Translations under genes and position numbers: made by a program | Notes under the pieces: generated by a model | Database searches by the model: none | What the model saw: the letters and a program-made list of their open reading frames with translations, nothing else | What the model was told of the DNA's origin: nothing | Source: Oscheius onirici | Taxonomy: Eukaryota; Nematoda; Chromadorea; Rhabditida; Rhabditidae | NCBI GenBank assembly: GCA_932521025.1 | Contig: OW051472.1 | Location: 7,192,001-7,256,000, forward strand | Reading direction: 5' to 3' | Length of the DNA: 64,000 bases | Shown: in pieces, positions 46,774 through 56,587 of the stretch | Numbering within the stretch: the stretch's first letter is position 1 | Layout: each line of letters opens with the position of its first letter

Positions 46774-47125
46774 ACCAAACCTGCACCCAACCTGATCTGA
46801 GACGTGCCTGCAAGGCAAGTGAGAATGGAACTGCTCCTCGGATCATGAAACAAGTCGACTAAATGAAGTTCTTCCCGGAAAAATGTGTACGACTGAACAG
46901 TGCAGCCAGGTGGGGGCTTTTGGAATTGGATACTGTTGCGATAATACTGTTGCGAAAGAGGATGAGAACAAAATGCCTGAAGGGACTGAAGCATGTGACT
47001 TATTTGCGGCTCGAAAGACAACACTTTTGGGACCTAACTGTACTTATCAGTTCTGTTTCAAAGGCTCGATTTTTGCTCAGGGAGAATTCTGTGCTTATTG
47101 TTGCTTGAACAAACGATTTGAATGA
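46774..47125 (+). CDS. Cys-rich probable secreted protein, 5' exon missing from model
   Basis: An exon after a TTTTCAG acceptor (46774-46814, CTQPDLRRACK) joins in phase to 46901-47125 (CSQVGAFGIGYCCDN.., EACDLFAARKTTLLGPNC, FCFKGSIFAQGEFCAYCC) if the intron is of GC-AG type (AG|GCAAGT). Ten cysteines in about 75 residues after the junction suggest an extracellular disulfide-rich module. I recognise no family and see no signal peptide exon. Confidence 0.4.
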
Positions 47126-47224
47126 ATCTTAAGATGTTGATTTGAATCCGAACCATGCAAAACTTAAGATTCGTGACAAGAAAAGCGTCTCTCCTATATC
47201 ATATTATGTAATTACCGTAAGGAC

Positions 47225-47347
47225 GCATACGACCATCACCGCGGTGGAAAGCGCCAAGTCGTCCGATCTGGCAAGCGGATCAACGATGGGCCCGGTTAGT
47301 ATTTAGATCGGAGACTGCTTCGAGGAAACGAGGATAGCGTCGTATGT
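47225..47347 (+). rRNA. Divergent 5S rRNA-like gene, copy 1
   Basis: Keeps 5S landmarks: GTCCGATCTGGCAAGCGGAT, CAACG, GGTTAGTATTTAGATCGGAG, and ACGAGGATAGCGTCGTATG. The ends pair (GCATACGAC with GTCGTATGT) as helix I. Length is about 123 nt. Box-A-like and GATCGGAGAC box-C-like parts are present, and a T run follows within 15 nt. It differs from typical animal 5S in the loop after GGCAAG and in the 3' half, so it may be a variant or pseudogene. Confidence 0.65.
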
Positions 47348-49776
47348 TAGCGTTTTTGCCATTTTCCTTTTTACTGAATGGAGGCGTTAAGATTGAATTT
47401 TTCACACTCAGTCTAACAATAGAAACTGGAGCGTTTTGTTGCCAACAATAGACCCCAAGAGGCGGGCTTTTTATGCGTCGAAGTGGCGGAGTGAGCTCAA
47501 TTGTTACTTGTCCAAAATGGCTCGCCGAGGATTCATAACTGCAACTAATGGCTCAGTCGCCCGGCAGAGAATGTTGCCAGTCGAATGACTTCCTCCCATC
47601 GAGAGAGACACACTGAAAAAATCGGTCTTTTGAGTCTGACCAAAGGAACGGAATGGGAAAAAAAGAGAAAGAGACGGAAAAAAGGAACTACGCTTGGCAG
47701 AACTTTCTCGATTGGCTCTCAGTCTCACAGCCGTGTGCGACATGAGAATGTCCTTAATGAGAGAGAGAGGAGAGTGAGTCTCTCTCTCTCTCTCTCTGAG
47801 CAAAAACAGAGGGCACACACTCTCACATATAGAGAGAAGAGCGATCTCCTAACCCGTACTCTCTAGGGAATGCTAAGAAATCCTGCGTAGATGCTCGTCT
47901 TTCTATCTTTTGGAGGAGAATGTGATGAAAGGAACGAGATCACAATCTTTTTCTCAATTTCCACAACCAAATGTGGTGTAACTCTCGATATATAAATAAT
48001 GGCGGCAATAGATTGGCATTTGGGGCGAACACGTGGGGATACCAAAGATTACTGGATGTCAATTTTTAAGAAGGCGAGGCTTTGTTTTCGAGAGAATATA
48101 CCTTGAACTCTTGAAGGGAGAGATGCGCCAGAACAGGATCAGAGAGCAGTCAAGAAAAGCCGATGAGTACTAGTTTTACCTCGGAAAACAGCGTCTAACG
48201 ACTATACTGCGAAAACTGAGAGAGGAACAATCTGGCGCAAACTGCTTTACAATGCATCTTCAAGGAATGTGATGAGAGGAAAGTTGGAACAGCAAGTCAG
48301 AATGGAATCGAAGTTTTGGTTGGTTCGGAAACATAAAAATCAGAAAGTTTCTAAGGGTTTTCTTCTGTAGATTTGCAACTTGCAAGATTGCCAAGAGTAT
48401 CATCCAGTTTACTTGTTACTTCCTTCTGTACCCAAAAACTCTTAGAATTAGTAGAAGACCTCAGGCCAAAAATCAAAAGTTGCTGCGGTCTCAAAGCGTA
48501 GGTACAATTCGGATGTGCTCCAGCTTAAAAGTCAAAAAAGGTTCTGGAGCAAACCACAATGCTCAAAAAAGTCTCTTTTCAAGAATCTGTGGAATCTAGA
48601 GGTTTAAAAAAAGAAACCAAACTCTCAGGATCTCAGAGCCATAAAAAGTTCAAGTGGGTACAAATTGCCGGCTCTGTCGAGGGAGCTCCGTCAAAATATG
48701 GGGTTAAGTAATCGTTGACCAGAGTAGACGTCAGTCGACTCGTTTCCCTCTCAAAAAAAAACTGTGGGGGAAGTGTCTCATTTCACACTAGGGGCGTGGG
48801 ATGCTCTTCCAGAGAAGAGAGTGACCGCTTTTCTTCAAAAAGACCCTTTCTGCAAAAGAAAATGACTACTTGAAGGGCTCTCTTGGTCGCGGGACGCCTG
48901 CGCGAGAAAATCGCCCGTCCCGACGACGGAAAATTGTAGCCGTTTTGTGATAAATAAGTCTCTGAGCGGGAAAACAAACGAGGGCAATTTGGATTCTTCT
49001 TTACACAAACAGCGGGAAGTTGAGGGAGCAATCAGGGTCGAGACAGAGGAAGACGTGACGCTCCGTCTCTGTTTCAGAGCTACCCACAATGGGACGCAAA
49101 TTGGAGCCTGGTCTACTGATCCTTCGGGAACAGCCAGAAAATAGCCCCTTTTCCGGAGCGGAGGACGAGAAAAAAGAGTTTTGAAAGGGCGATGATGAGG
49201 TTCGATGGTCCTGGATCAAGTGAGTCGTGCAAAGGGTGGGAAGATACATGATGGTTAGAAATGGAGTTGGAAACATACTCTTTCTTGTCTCAATTTGAAG
49301 CTCTTTTTCTCGAAACTGGGGAATTACTCAGAGCTTCCCGTGTACCTAATGGTGCTGATTGAGTTGCCACCGCTCAACTAAATCACGCCGGCCAGGTCGT
49401 GTGCCCGCCACACACGCATGCTTCTTTTTGTCTGATTGGTCCCCTAAAAACAAGAAGCAATCTGGGGAACAGGAGCACGAATATGTTCTCTTATGTTTCG
49501 ATGCATGTGATTGAAGAAAACAAAAGGATGGCTGGAACAATTGTGAAGGTGAATAAGACGTCGGCGCCAAGAGAGAACGAGAAGGAGGAAGATGAATAAT
49601 AGTTTTTATACAGTTTGCTTTCAGTTTCGCTCTTGCTAAAAATATCAAAAACAAAGAATTTTTTTCAATCTCTCCCTGATCGACCGCTCGGAAACAACCG
49701 TTTCCTTCAAAGAGAGTTCTGAAATGTAGTAGAAAAGTCCAGAAACTGTATGACATTATCTAATTACCGTATGATC
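47348..49776. other. Long stretch without supported genes
   Basis: Contains a GA/CT microsatellite around 47760-47805 and scattered short ORFs of no recognised family. No SL RNA sequence (TTTAATTACCCAAG) was found next to the 5S copy. Confidence 0.5.
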
Positions 49777-49895
49777 GCTAACGACCGCGTTGGAAAGCGC
49801 CAAGACGTCCGATCTGGCAAGCGGATCAACGATGGGCCCGGTTAGTATTTATAGATCGGAGACTACTTCGAGGAAACGAGGATAGCGTCGTAAGT
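49777..49895 (+). rRNA. Divergent 5S rRNA-like gene, copy 2
   Basis: Matches copy 1 closely from GGAAAGCGCCAAG to GGATAGCGTCGTA. It lacks about 6 nt after the first helix strand and has 2 extra nt (TTTATAG for TTTAG) before GATCGGAG. Helix I is weaker (one mismatch). A run of nine T follows. The upstream TCTAATTACCGTA also precedes copy 1 (GTAATTACCGTA). Confidence 0.6.
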
Positions 49896-51914
49896 CAGCG
49901 TTTTGCCTTTTTTTTTCTTTTTATACCGAATCGGTTTTGCAAAAACTTGATAGAAAATCTGAGCTAGAAAGGAGTTTAGAGTGTGCCTGACCGTTGAAAG
50001 TGCATAAATAAAATATTCTGCGAGTCGGAATTCTCTTTTGCAGAAAGATGAAAGAGAAAAATCACACGGTCTCGTTGCTGGCCGCTCTTCCAAAAAAGGT
50101 ATGCAGCAGTGCGTATACGCTCTTTCTCTCAGTGGGCGGTCGCGACTATTATTCATGTTGGAGGGGAGAGACAAGTGCCTGAAAAAGGACTGCAGCACGG
50201 CGAGAACGGCCAATAACTTAGGCGGGAGAATTTAACTAATTCGGAGAGTAGGCTGAGTCAGTTTATGAAGATAAGGTTCGAGAGAGGAGCAAATAGGCTT
50301 CGTCAAACAAAAATGATGAGGATTGGGAATCCGGGAACGAATTCGTGAGGGCCAAAGGCTACTGTACTGGACAAGAAGATCCGAACCTTCAAGGCCAGAT
50401 TTTGGACAAGAGTCATACGATTATGGCTAAGAAGGTAAACAGGAGAAGAATGGGCGAAAGGGAGGATAAATTGAGCACGGAGATGAATGGTCCGTAGAAG
50501 GCGTGGAGAGGTCAGAAATGATTCAGATTTTGAGGATGAATGCAAAAGAATTTCTTGGTTACTTACACTTACCGAATAACTGGGAACAATGGATTTTTGT
50601 ATTGCCCTGTTTTTGTAGAATCCAAATCGCCTCTCTCTTTGCGGTTCGCATTTTTAATAATAATGGATTCAGGGCCACTACAAATGGTTAGGGCGGGGGA
50701 CTTTTCTATGCGACATTGCATTCGGTCATTGGAACAACAGGCTCCCCCGTCTCACACCTGTTTCGTCTCGCGGTCCGCTGTGCATGGCGTCATTTCGATT
50801 TCATTGTATTGTTACCTAAGTAGGTCCTAACTTTTTGAGGTACTGGAAAGTTTCGACCCTGTTGAAAAGCAGAGGTTGAGCGAAATTTTGAAAAGCTCTC
50901 ACTTTGCGGAGAGTGACAATTTTTGATATTTTCCTACTGAAAGACGAGGATGTTTCTTTTGTTGATTCATCAATCTGTCTCTTTGACAGAGTTTGGTCAT
51001 TTCTCAACGTAAGGACTGATTGTCACAGAAGATGCCTTTCTTATATGTACGAGCCTAGCGGTTATTGAACAAAAAGCTTCCCTGATAATCAAGGAAGTGA
51101 CCTATTTCCTAATACAGGATACGACAGTCAGCTTCCAATTAAGTAGGAAAACGAAAGAAAGCTTGTCGTCCCGACACCAGAGATACAAATCTCTGGCCAC
51201 GAATTTTCTACTTATCGCCATCAAAAATCGAGAGGCCGAGTGGACGGCATAAATCTTCACGTTTTGTGGGACACGGGGAGACTGGTTGACAGGTTGTTCC
51301 ACACTCTCTCCTTCTACGCATAATTAGGGTCTTGTGAGGTCGGAGGTACAAATTATTGTGCGCCGAAAGGAGAGACGGAGTCTGTTCAAAATATATCCAT
51401 TCCAGTTCAATATGATATCAATTTCCCCCAGCTTTTTCAAAAGATGGGAACGCTTCGTGAGAACCTGGATGAGGAGAGGCTGATTGGCAAATAATTGCGA
51501 AAAGGAGCGCTCAGTAAGGAGTCGCAATGGGAAAAGTTAATGGAGGTAATTGAATCTAGCTCGCCTGAGTAAGAGCTAACAGTTTGTGCGATGACGAAGA
51601 AGACTGGACGAGGGAGGGCTATTTTTCAAGGGAAATTGACCAACTCCTTGTCTTGTACTGGGATATCAGCTTGCTTTATTAGACTTCCCGCCGTTTTGAA
51701 TACAGTCCCGCGTTCCAAATCGAGACACGATCAAAAAGCGTTTTTGACAACGATCTACCTGTACAGATCGCCGAAAGCCGACGATAATCCTGATCACGAT
51801 CCAGACAAACAGAACTACCAAAAGTGCTTGGACGACAATAATTTATGAGCAACATCTGGTCATTTTTGTACAAATACCCATACCTTTAAAAAGATCATTT
51901 CACCTCGCGTATTT
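49896..51914. other. Stretch without supported genes
   Basis: Short ORFs on both strands show no family features or good exon chains. Nothing identifiable. Confidence 0.5.
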
Positions 51915-52721
51915 TTAGAATTTCTGCACCGGTTTGTGTACTTCTGCCACATTTTTCTTTTGTTCGTTCAAAACGGCGACAGCTTCTTGATAGCTTGGCA
52001 GACCGTCGCACTTTTCCGGCATTTTACTTTTTGTCGTTTTCGGACAGCATTTCTGGTAGGAAGGAGGCAGAGTGACGGGTAGCGCAGCCTCGATGTCACT
52101 TGCCTGAAAAGGAACGGATACAGAATAACTATGGCCCGGTTCTGAAAAGGAAAAGACCGCTCGGAAACTGAAGTTGCAAACTAATTTTAAGAAAAAAAAG
52201 CAAAAAGAGTTGCGTCGGCCGGGAATCGAACCCGGGTCGCCCGCGTGGCAGGCGAGCATTCTACCACTGAACCACCGACGCTGCGGAATTGGAGATTTCG
52301 GCTTAGAACTAGATATGGAACGCGTGTAAGGTGATCAAATGGAAACCCGTTTTCGAGTTCATCTATTTGGTGGCTTTCTTACAACTTCTATGAGAACACA
52401 TCGAACCGAAAAAGATTCTGGACCAACCTCTGAACCTTCCGAAGATCCCGTCGAATGTCTATCATCCATACTTTTCGCCAAACTCCTCAAAACCATTGAA
52501 AAAATCACTCCAATACATAGGCCGACAATTGAAATGACTATTGTCCAGGCCGTAATAAATTCATCATTCTAAAAGTCTCTCACTTTTTTGGCAAACAAAA
52601 ACAGTACCCTTAGCCTCGGAGTATTGGTACATCCAATGAGTAAAATGAAGATTATGAAGAGTAGAACAACCTTCTTCCATGGTCCTTCCCGATCGGTATT
52701 CATTTCTGGTAAAGCTTGCAT
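51915..52721 (-). CDS. Small two-helix membrane protein with PPSY motif
   Basis: Three exons (52608-52721, 52428-52568, 51915-52103) join in phase to about 147 aa. A short head (MQALPEMNTDREGPWKK) precedes helix 1 (VVLLFIIFILLIGC) and helix 2 (AWTIVISIVGLCIGVIFSMV). A cytosolic tail follows with LPPSYQKCCPK and LPSYQEAVAVL. PPxY-type motifs bind WW domains of HECT ubiquitin ligases or Yorkie-type partners; that role here is inference. Intron 2 hosts tRNA-Gly on the same strand. No family recognised. Confidence 0.65.
52211..52281 (-). tRNA. tRNA-Gly (anticodon GCC)
   Basis: The 71-nt cloverleaf is complete on the minus strand. The acceptor stem GCGTCGG pairs with CCGACGC, the D arm is TGGTTCAGTGGTAGAATG, the anticodon loop is CTGCCAC (GCC), and the T arm is CCGGGTTCGATTCCCGG. 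A is the discriminator. A-rich and T-rich flanks surround it. It sits inside intron 2 of the gene at 51915-52721. Confidence 0.97.
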
Positions 52722-54720
52722 TAGAATGATGAAAATCGGCACAGAAACAATGTCAGCAGAGCGGAGTGAAAGTGGATTGGGAAGGTGGAGAAACTAGCAA
52801 TTTGGATTTTTTGCGGGAACAGTTCAAAAGATAGAGAATCTGAGTATGATCTATCAAGAGACCTGAGAACGAAGTTTAGAGCCCAGTTTCTCTGTTCATT
52901 GTGAGTCAAAGCCTTGTGATAAAAGTTTGGCGCTGGGGATTGCAAAGCGCAGTTTCTTCCAAACCGTACAAAACTTAAGAAAGGCCAAGAATATGTGAGG
53001 GACAAGTTCTTACAGAACCCGTTTGAAAGGCTAAAACTTGCCATTCAAACAGTAGGTACAATATTAACGACATCTCCGTAGGCAACATAAAGAGTCGGAA
53101 AAGTAACGGGCTGTTTGAACTTTAAGAAACTGGCGGGACGACATGGTTAGTCAGTGTCAGAAAGGGATGCTGTAGCCATTCACAAATTTGTATCCTTTTT
53201 TTTATAAAATTTAGGTACATACTGTGTTGAAAAAACATCAAAATCTTACCATGTAATTTGCAAAAAAACATGTTATGAGTTATCCCTAGATAAACTATGA
53301 ACTTTTTGTTCATCTGGGAAAACTCTTGACAGGTTTCGCAAAGAATGGAGTTAGAAAAAATGGCAGGTAAACTTGGTATGCAAACAGTGCCAGCTAATGA
53401 ATTAGAGAGCTCAAATCGTTTTGAAGGAACGCTAGCGACTGGTAAGAGGCAATGTGTGGTGAAGAGTGTGCCTTTTCCGAACACTGATCGAATAAAGGAG
53501 ACATGGAAAAACACTGATTAGGGTCTGTTTGACCTTAGCTATTCAGCGAATTATGATCGAAGGCCTCTTCTAAAGTTTAATCTCAAAAGAATTAACCTTT
53601 ACAATGGTGCAGTGAAAACTGTTGCAACTGGTCGGAATAACGATCTGCGAGAACATAATAGAGAGCGGTAACCCCGGCGTGACGACTGTTTACTCCCAAT
53701 CGAGTAGGTTAGAGAATGATGGACTCGTTTTGACATGATGGTGAACCCACGTGGCTACATTGAGACAAGGTCGGGAAGCAGTTATGAGGACCAGCTTCAG
53801 CCTCACAACAGGAGGATCTGCCAAGTGCCGAAACCAGTTTTCTTTTGATGGTCAGGATGACCCAGGACGGCTATCAAATGACCGCTAAAACTGGCTAGAG
53901 AGAAAAGGATAGGAATAGGAGAATGGTCAAGCAAAGAGTCAAATTAAGAAATTGGCGACAACATGTTCCAGAACATTGGTGTTTACTAGGTGAGCCAAGG
54001 GTAATAGAACAGACTAATCCACTCTATGAGACAATTGATGAGATTCTCATATGAGAAGAAAAACATTTGTCTAGTGGACAGAACTAGGAGCCCCCTAAAT
54101 TTTGAGACTTCAAGAAGAAATCTCAATTTTTAGAACCCAGCTTTGTGAATACAGCTTTGTGGTCTTCTGCAAAGTTGTAGACCTCATTAAACGCTGCAAC
54201 TATGCTAAACATAAAAAGGCTTAAAGATGTTACCATGAGCTAAAAAATTGAGATTTGTTCAAGAAGTCCCGAAATTTATGGGGTGGGCCATAGGTCCAGA
54301 CAGATGTTTTAAACAGACTCTGAAAATAGTTCAGACCTGATTTCTCACACGAAAAAAGGTTTCAAGTATGCAAATGGAAAACAGACAGCTTCCAAACAAG
54401 ACCATCTGCCACCAAATTCGTGAACAACAACACACGAAATAAATCAGAGTTGACCTTGACGCAAGTGTTGAGAAAACAGCCTCTTTGGGGGCAAATGTTT
54501 CTTGTCATGGGTAAAAGAAGAGATCAGAGTCAAGGTCTGGGAGGTTTCAATCAGACGAAAAGGGGTGGAGATGTCTTTATGATCGGCTTTAGAGGTCTGG
54601 AAAAAAAGAACATTCCATTTTCAAATCATCTTTCTTTTGAGCAATCATCCGAGAGCAAAATTCTCTTTTCTAAAATAAGCAATCACGAAAGACTTCATTT
54701 CCACAAAAAGATATGCATAA
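52722..54720. other. Stretch without supported genes
   Basis: No exon chain, RNA gene or clear inverted repeat. ORFs such as 53122-53514 (minus) lack family motifs. Confidence 0.5.
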
Positions 54721-55526
54721 TCACTTTTTGAGCCCATAGTCCGGCATTGTCATGTCAAAAGGCAGTGACAGTCCGGCTGAGGTAACGTCGAACCCGAACT
54801 TTTTCAGATCCTTGATCGTCACGTTTACGATCACGTCGACTAATCCACCGGTTGAGACGCGCAGAACTGAAAAACCGAGAGTTCAAAGGAGGGAAAGAGT
54901 ACCGTCTCGTCCTTGACTTCGAGCTACGACAGACGGATCCAGGAGTTCCGGTCCTTTGCCCCAAAAATAGCCGACTATTCTCTGGTAGAGACTGGATGGT
55001 TCGGGTAGGAAGATCGGGACTTGACGTCTATGTCTGCAAGGACTTGTTGAATAAACAGAAGTACTTACGTTCCTGGTGTCGTCGGAAGGCAAATGGACCC
55101 ATATCCCTTCACTATTTCATGACCAAAAGCATCCTGTCCGTAGCAGCAGAAAACTAGTCGAGGCCCTAAAAGCTTGCGAAAAATATAGAAAACAGTACAT
55201 TTGAAGGGGTTTGTCGATGAAAAAGTAGCACTGAAGGGTAAGTTCACAACGTAATGGTCGGAACTTCCTCTACTGCAATGTGGTGAAGCCAGGTCAGTCA
55301 ATCCACCAACGTGGGTCCAGTCCGGACCTCTGAATCGAGTTTTTATGAAACGTTAAATGAAAAAAAGCCTCACTTTACATAGGACAGTCGAAGACAAATG
55401 TCTCTGGATTCGGGGAACTGGAAAAAATCTTTAAACGGAACTAGAAAGCAAACAAACACTGGCAGTTTCTATTTGACCGTGAAAGACGACAAGAAATTGG
55501 GACTTTACATCCCGAGTAGGCTGCAT
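54721..55526 (-). CDS. mksr-1: B9 domain protein B9D1 (MKSR-1), ciliary transition zone
   Basis: B9D1 works with MKS1 and B9D2 in the transition-zone gate of cilia; in worms that means sensory neurons. The start MQPTRDVKSQF at 55526 leads to LVVFHGQIETASFPESRDI, SATFSSTNPFKWPRLVFCCY, GQDAFGHEIVKGYGSICLP, HRRQVPIFLPEPSS, PELLDPSVVARSQGRDG and IVNVTIKDLKKFGFD, collinear with animal B9D1. Six exons have introns as short as 33 nt. The protein is complete and ends YGLKK at 54721. The gene symbol follows the worm name for B9D1. Confidence 0.9.
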
Positions 55527-55768
55527 AAGCAGCTGACCAGCAGGCAAAATGATGTTGCCATGGAGACCCGGACCAGCAAGGGTATTGAAAGGTGGAGGGG
55601 AAGACACAGCTGGCTGGCAGGAGTCTGGGAATCCTTGGGGTGTCCTGATTGGGTTTGGTGGTTATTTTTTTGGGAAATGTGAATGACAAACACGCTCAGC
55701 TCTACTCTGCTAATCTGTGGCGAATTCTAGTAAACGACGAACATTTCTCTCAATTTTTCATTTTCAAA

Positions 55769-56032
55769 TCACAGGCTGCCACCAAGCTTGTTGCACCAGG
55801 CGACCTTATTCCCATCTCCTCCCTGACAGTATCCGTGACTCCTCTTGCGATACCATCTTCTACACCACTTGTTCAGCTCATCGCTTCCCAGTTCGCACAT
55901 TTGATCGCAGCCGGGGACACGATTGTCCGTTGCCTGGGTGGAGCGAATCCTTCAAAAGTAGTTACTCCCAAAATAATAAGAAACCTTACCAACGAGGAGA
56001 GCAAGAAGGAAGACGACAGTCGCTAGTTTCAT
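55769..56032 (-). CDS. Small Cys-rich secreted peptide A
   Basis: Exons 55985-56032 and 55769-55933 join in phase 0 (AAG|GTTTCT donor, CCCAG acceptor) to 70 aa. The signal peptide is MKLATVVFLLALLVGK. The mature peptide has cysteines as C-x3-C-x10-C-x11-C-x10-C with GYC before the fourth. A neighbour at 56093-56372 has a very similar pattern. No known family; a host-defence or signalling peptide is a guess. Confidence 0.6.
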
Positions 56033-56092
56033 TTCTAGGCAGACTAGAAGAGATTGGGAGAAAATAACAGAGCGAATACTAATGAGATCCGT

Positions 56093-56372
56093 TTATACAA
56101 TAAAAATTGCGTCTACTATGTCGAAATCTAGACGTTTTTCTCGTCCAGGTTTCAAACAAAAAACGGCCATATTTCTACAATATCCTCTGATAATTAGACC
56201 GGCCCATCGACTGCAACATTCGTTGACACGACCGTTGCCCATGGCGCAGTCATCGTCGCACTCCTCGACCCGATTTATGGTCACGGAATTGACTAAAATT
56301 TGTCTTTTAAAGGAAAAGGTGAAAGTTACCATGTGACAGAGTGAGTATGAGTAGTAGACAAGTAGAGAACAT
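56093..56372 (-). CDS. Small Cys-rich secreted peptide B
   Basis: Exons 56330-56372 and 56093-56292 give about 80 aa. The signal peptide is MFSTCLLLILTLSH. The mature part reads ECDDDCAMGNGRVNECC, then SRWAGLIIRGYCRNMAVFC, sharing CxxxC, the CxRW element and GYC with peptide A. The two lie head-to-tail 60 bp apart and are tandem paralogues. The C-terminal extension (LDFDIVDAIFIV) is unlike A. Confidence 0.6.
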
Positions 56373-56587
56373 ACGAGAAGCAGTGAGACGACGGGATAAA
56401 ATCTATGACCCTGGCGCGTCTCGAAAAGCACTGCTATAAAGGATGGCCTTTGTTGCAAAAACGAGGATTGCGAGAGAAGTGGGGACACGCGAAAGAGCTA
56501 TTGAGAACATGTGGAAGGAGAAAAAAAAACTTCATTGAGCAGTGTATCTTTGGGTACGTTTGTGGAAGCTGATGGAAAAAAACTGAG

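Noticed and set aside
47350-49760. SL1 RNA gene next to the 5S copies
   Set aside because: I looked for the SL1 22-mer core and found none. TAATTACC upstream of the 5S copies is only a partial resemblance.
51915-52259. Minus-strand ORF reading MLACHAGDPGSIPGRRN into the small membrane protein's last exon
   Set aside because: Its first part is the tRNA-Gly read as protein. Only the exon 51915-52103 is kept, joined to upstream exons by splicing.
53122-53514. 130-aa minus-strand ORF
   Set aside because: Low-complexity, several possible splice sites inside, no motif. Not supported.
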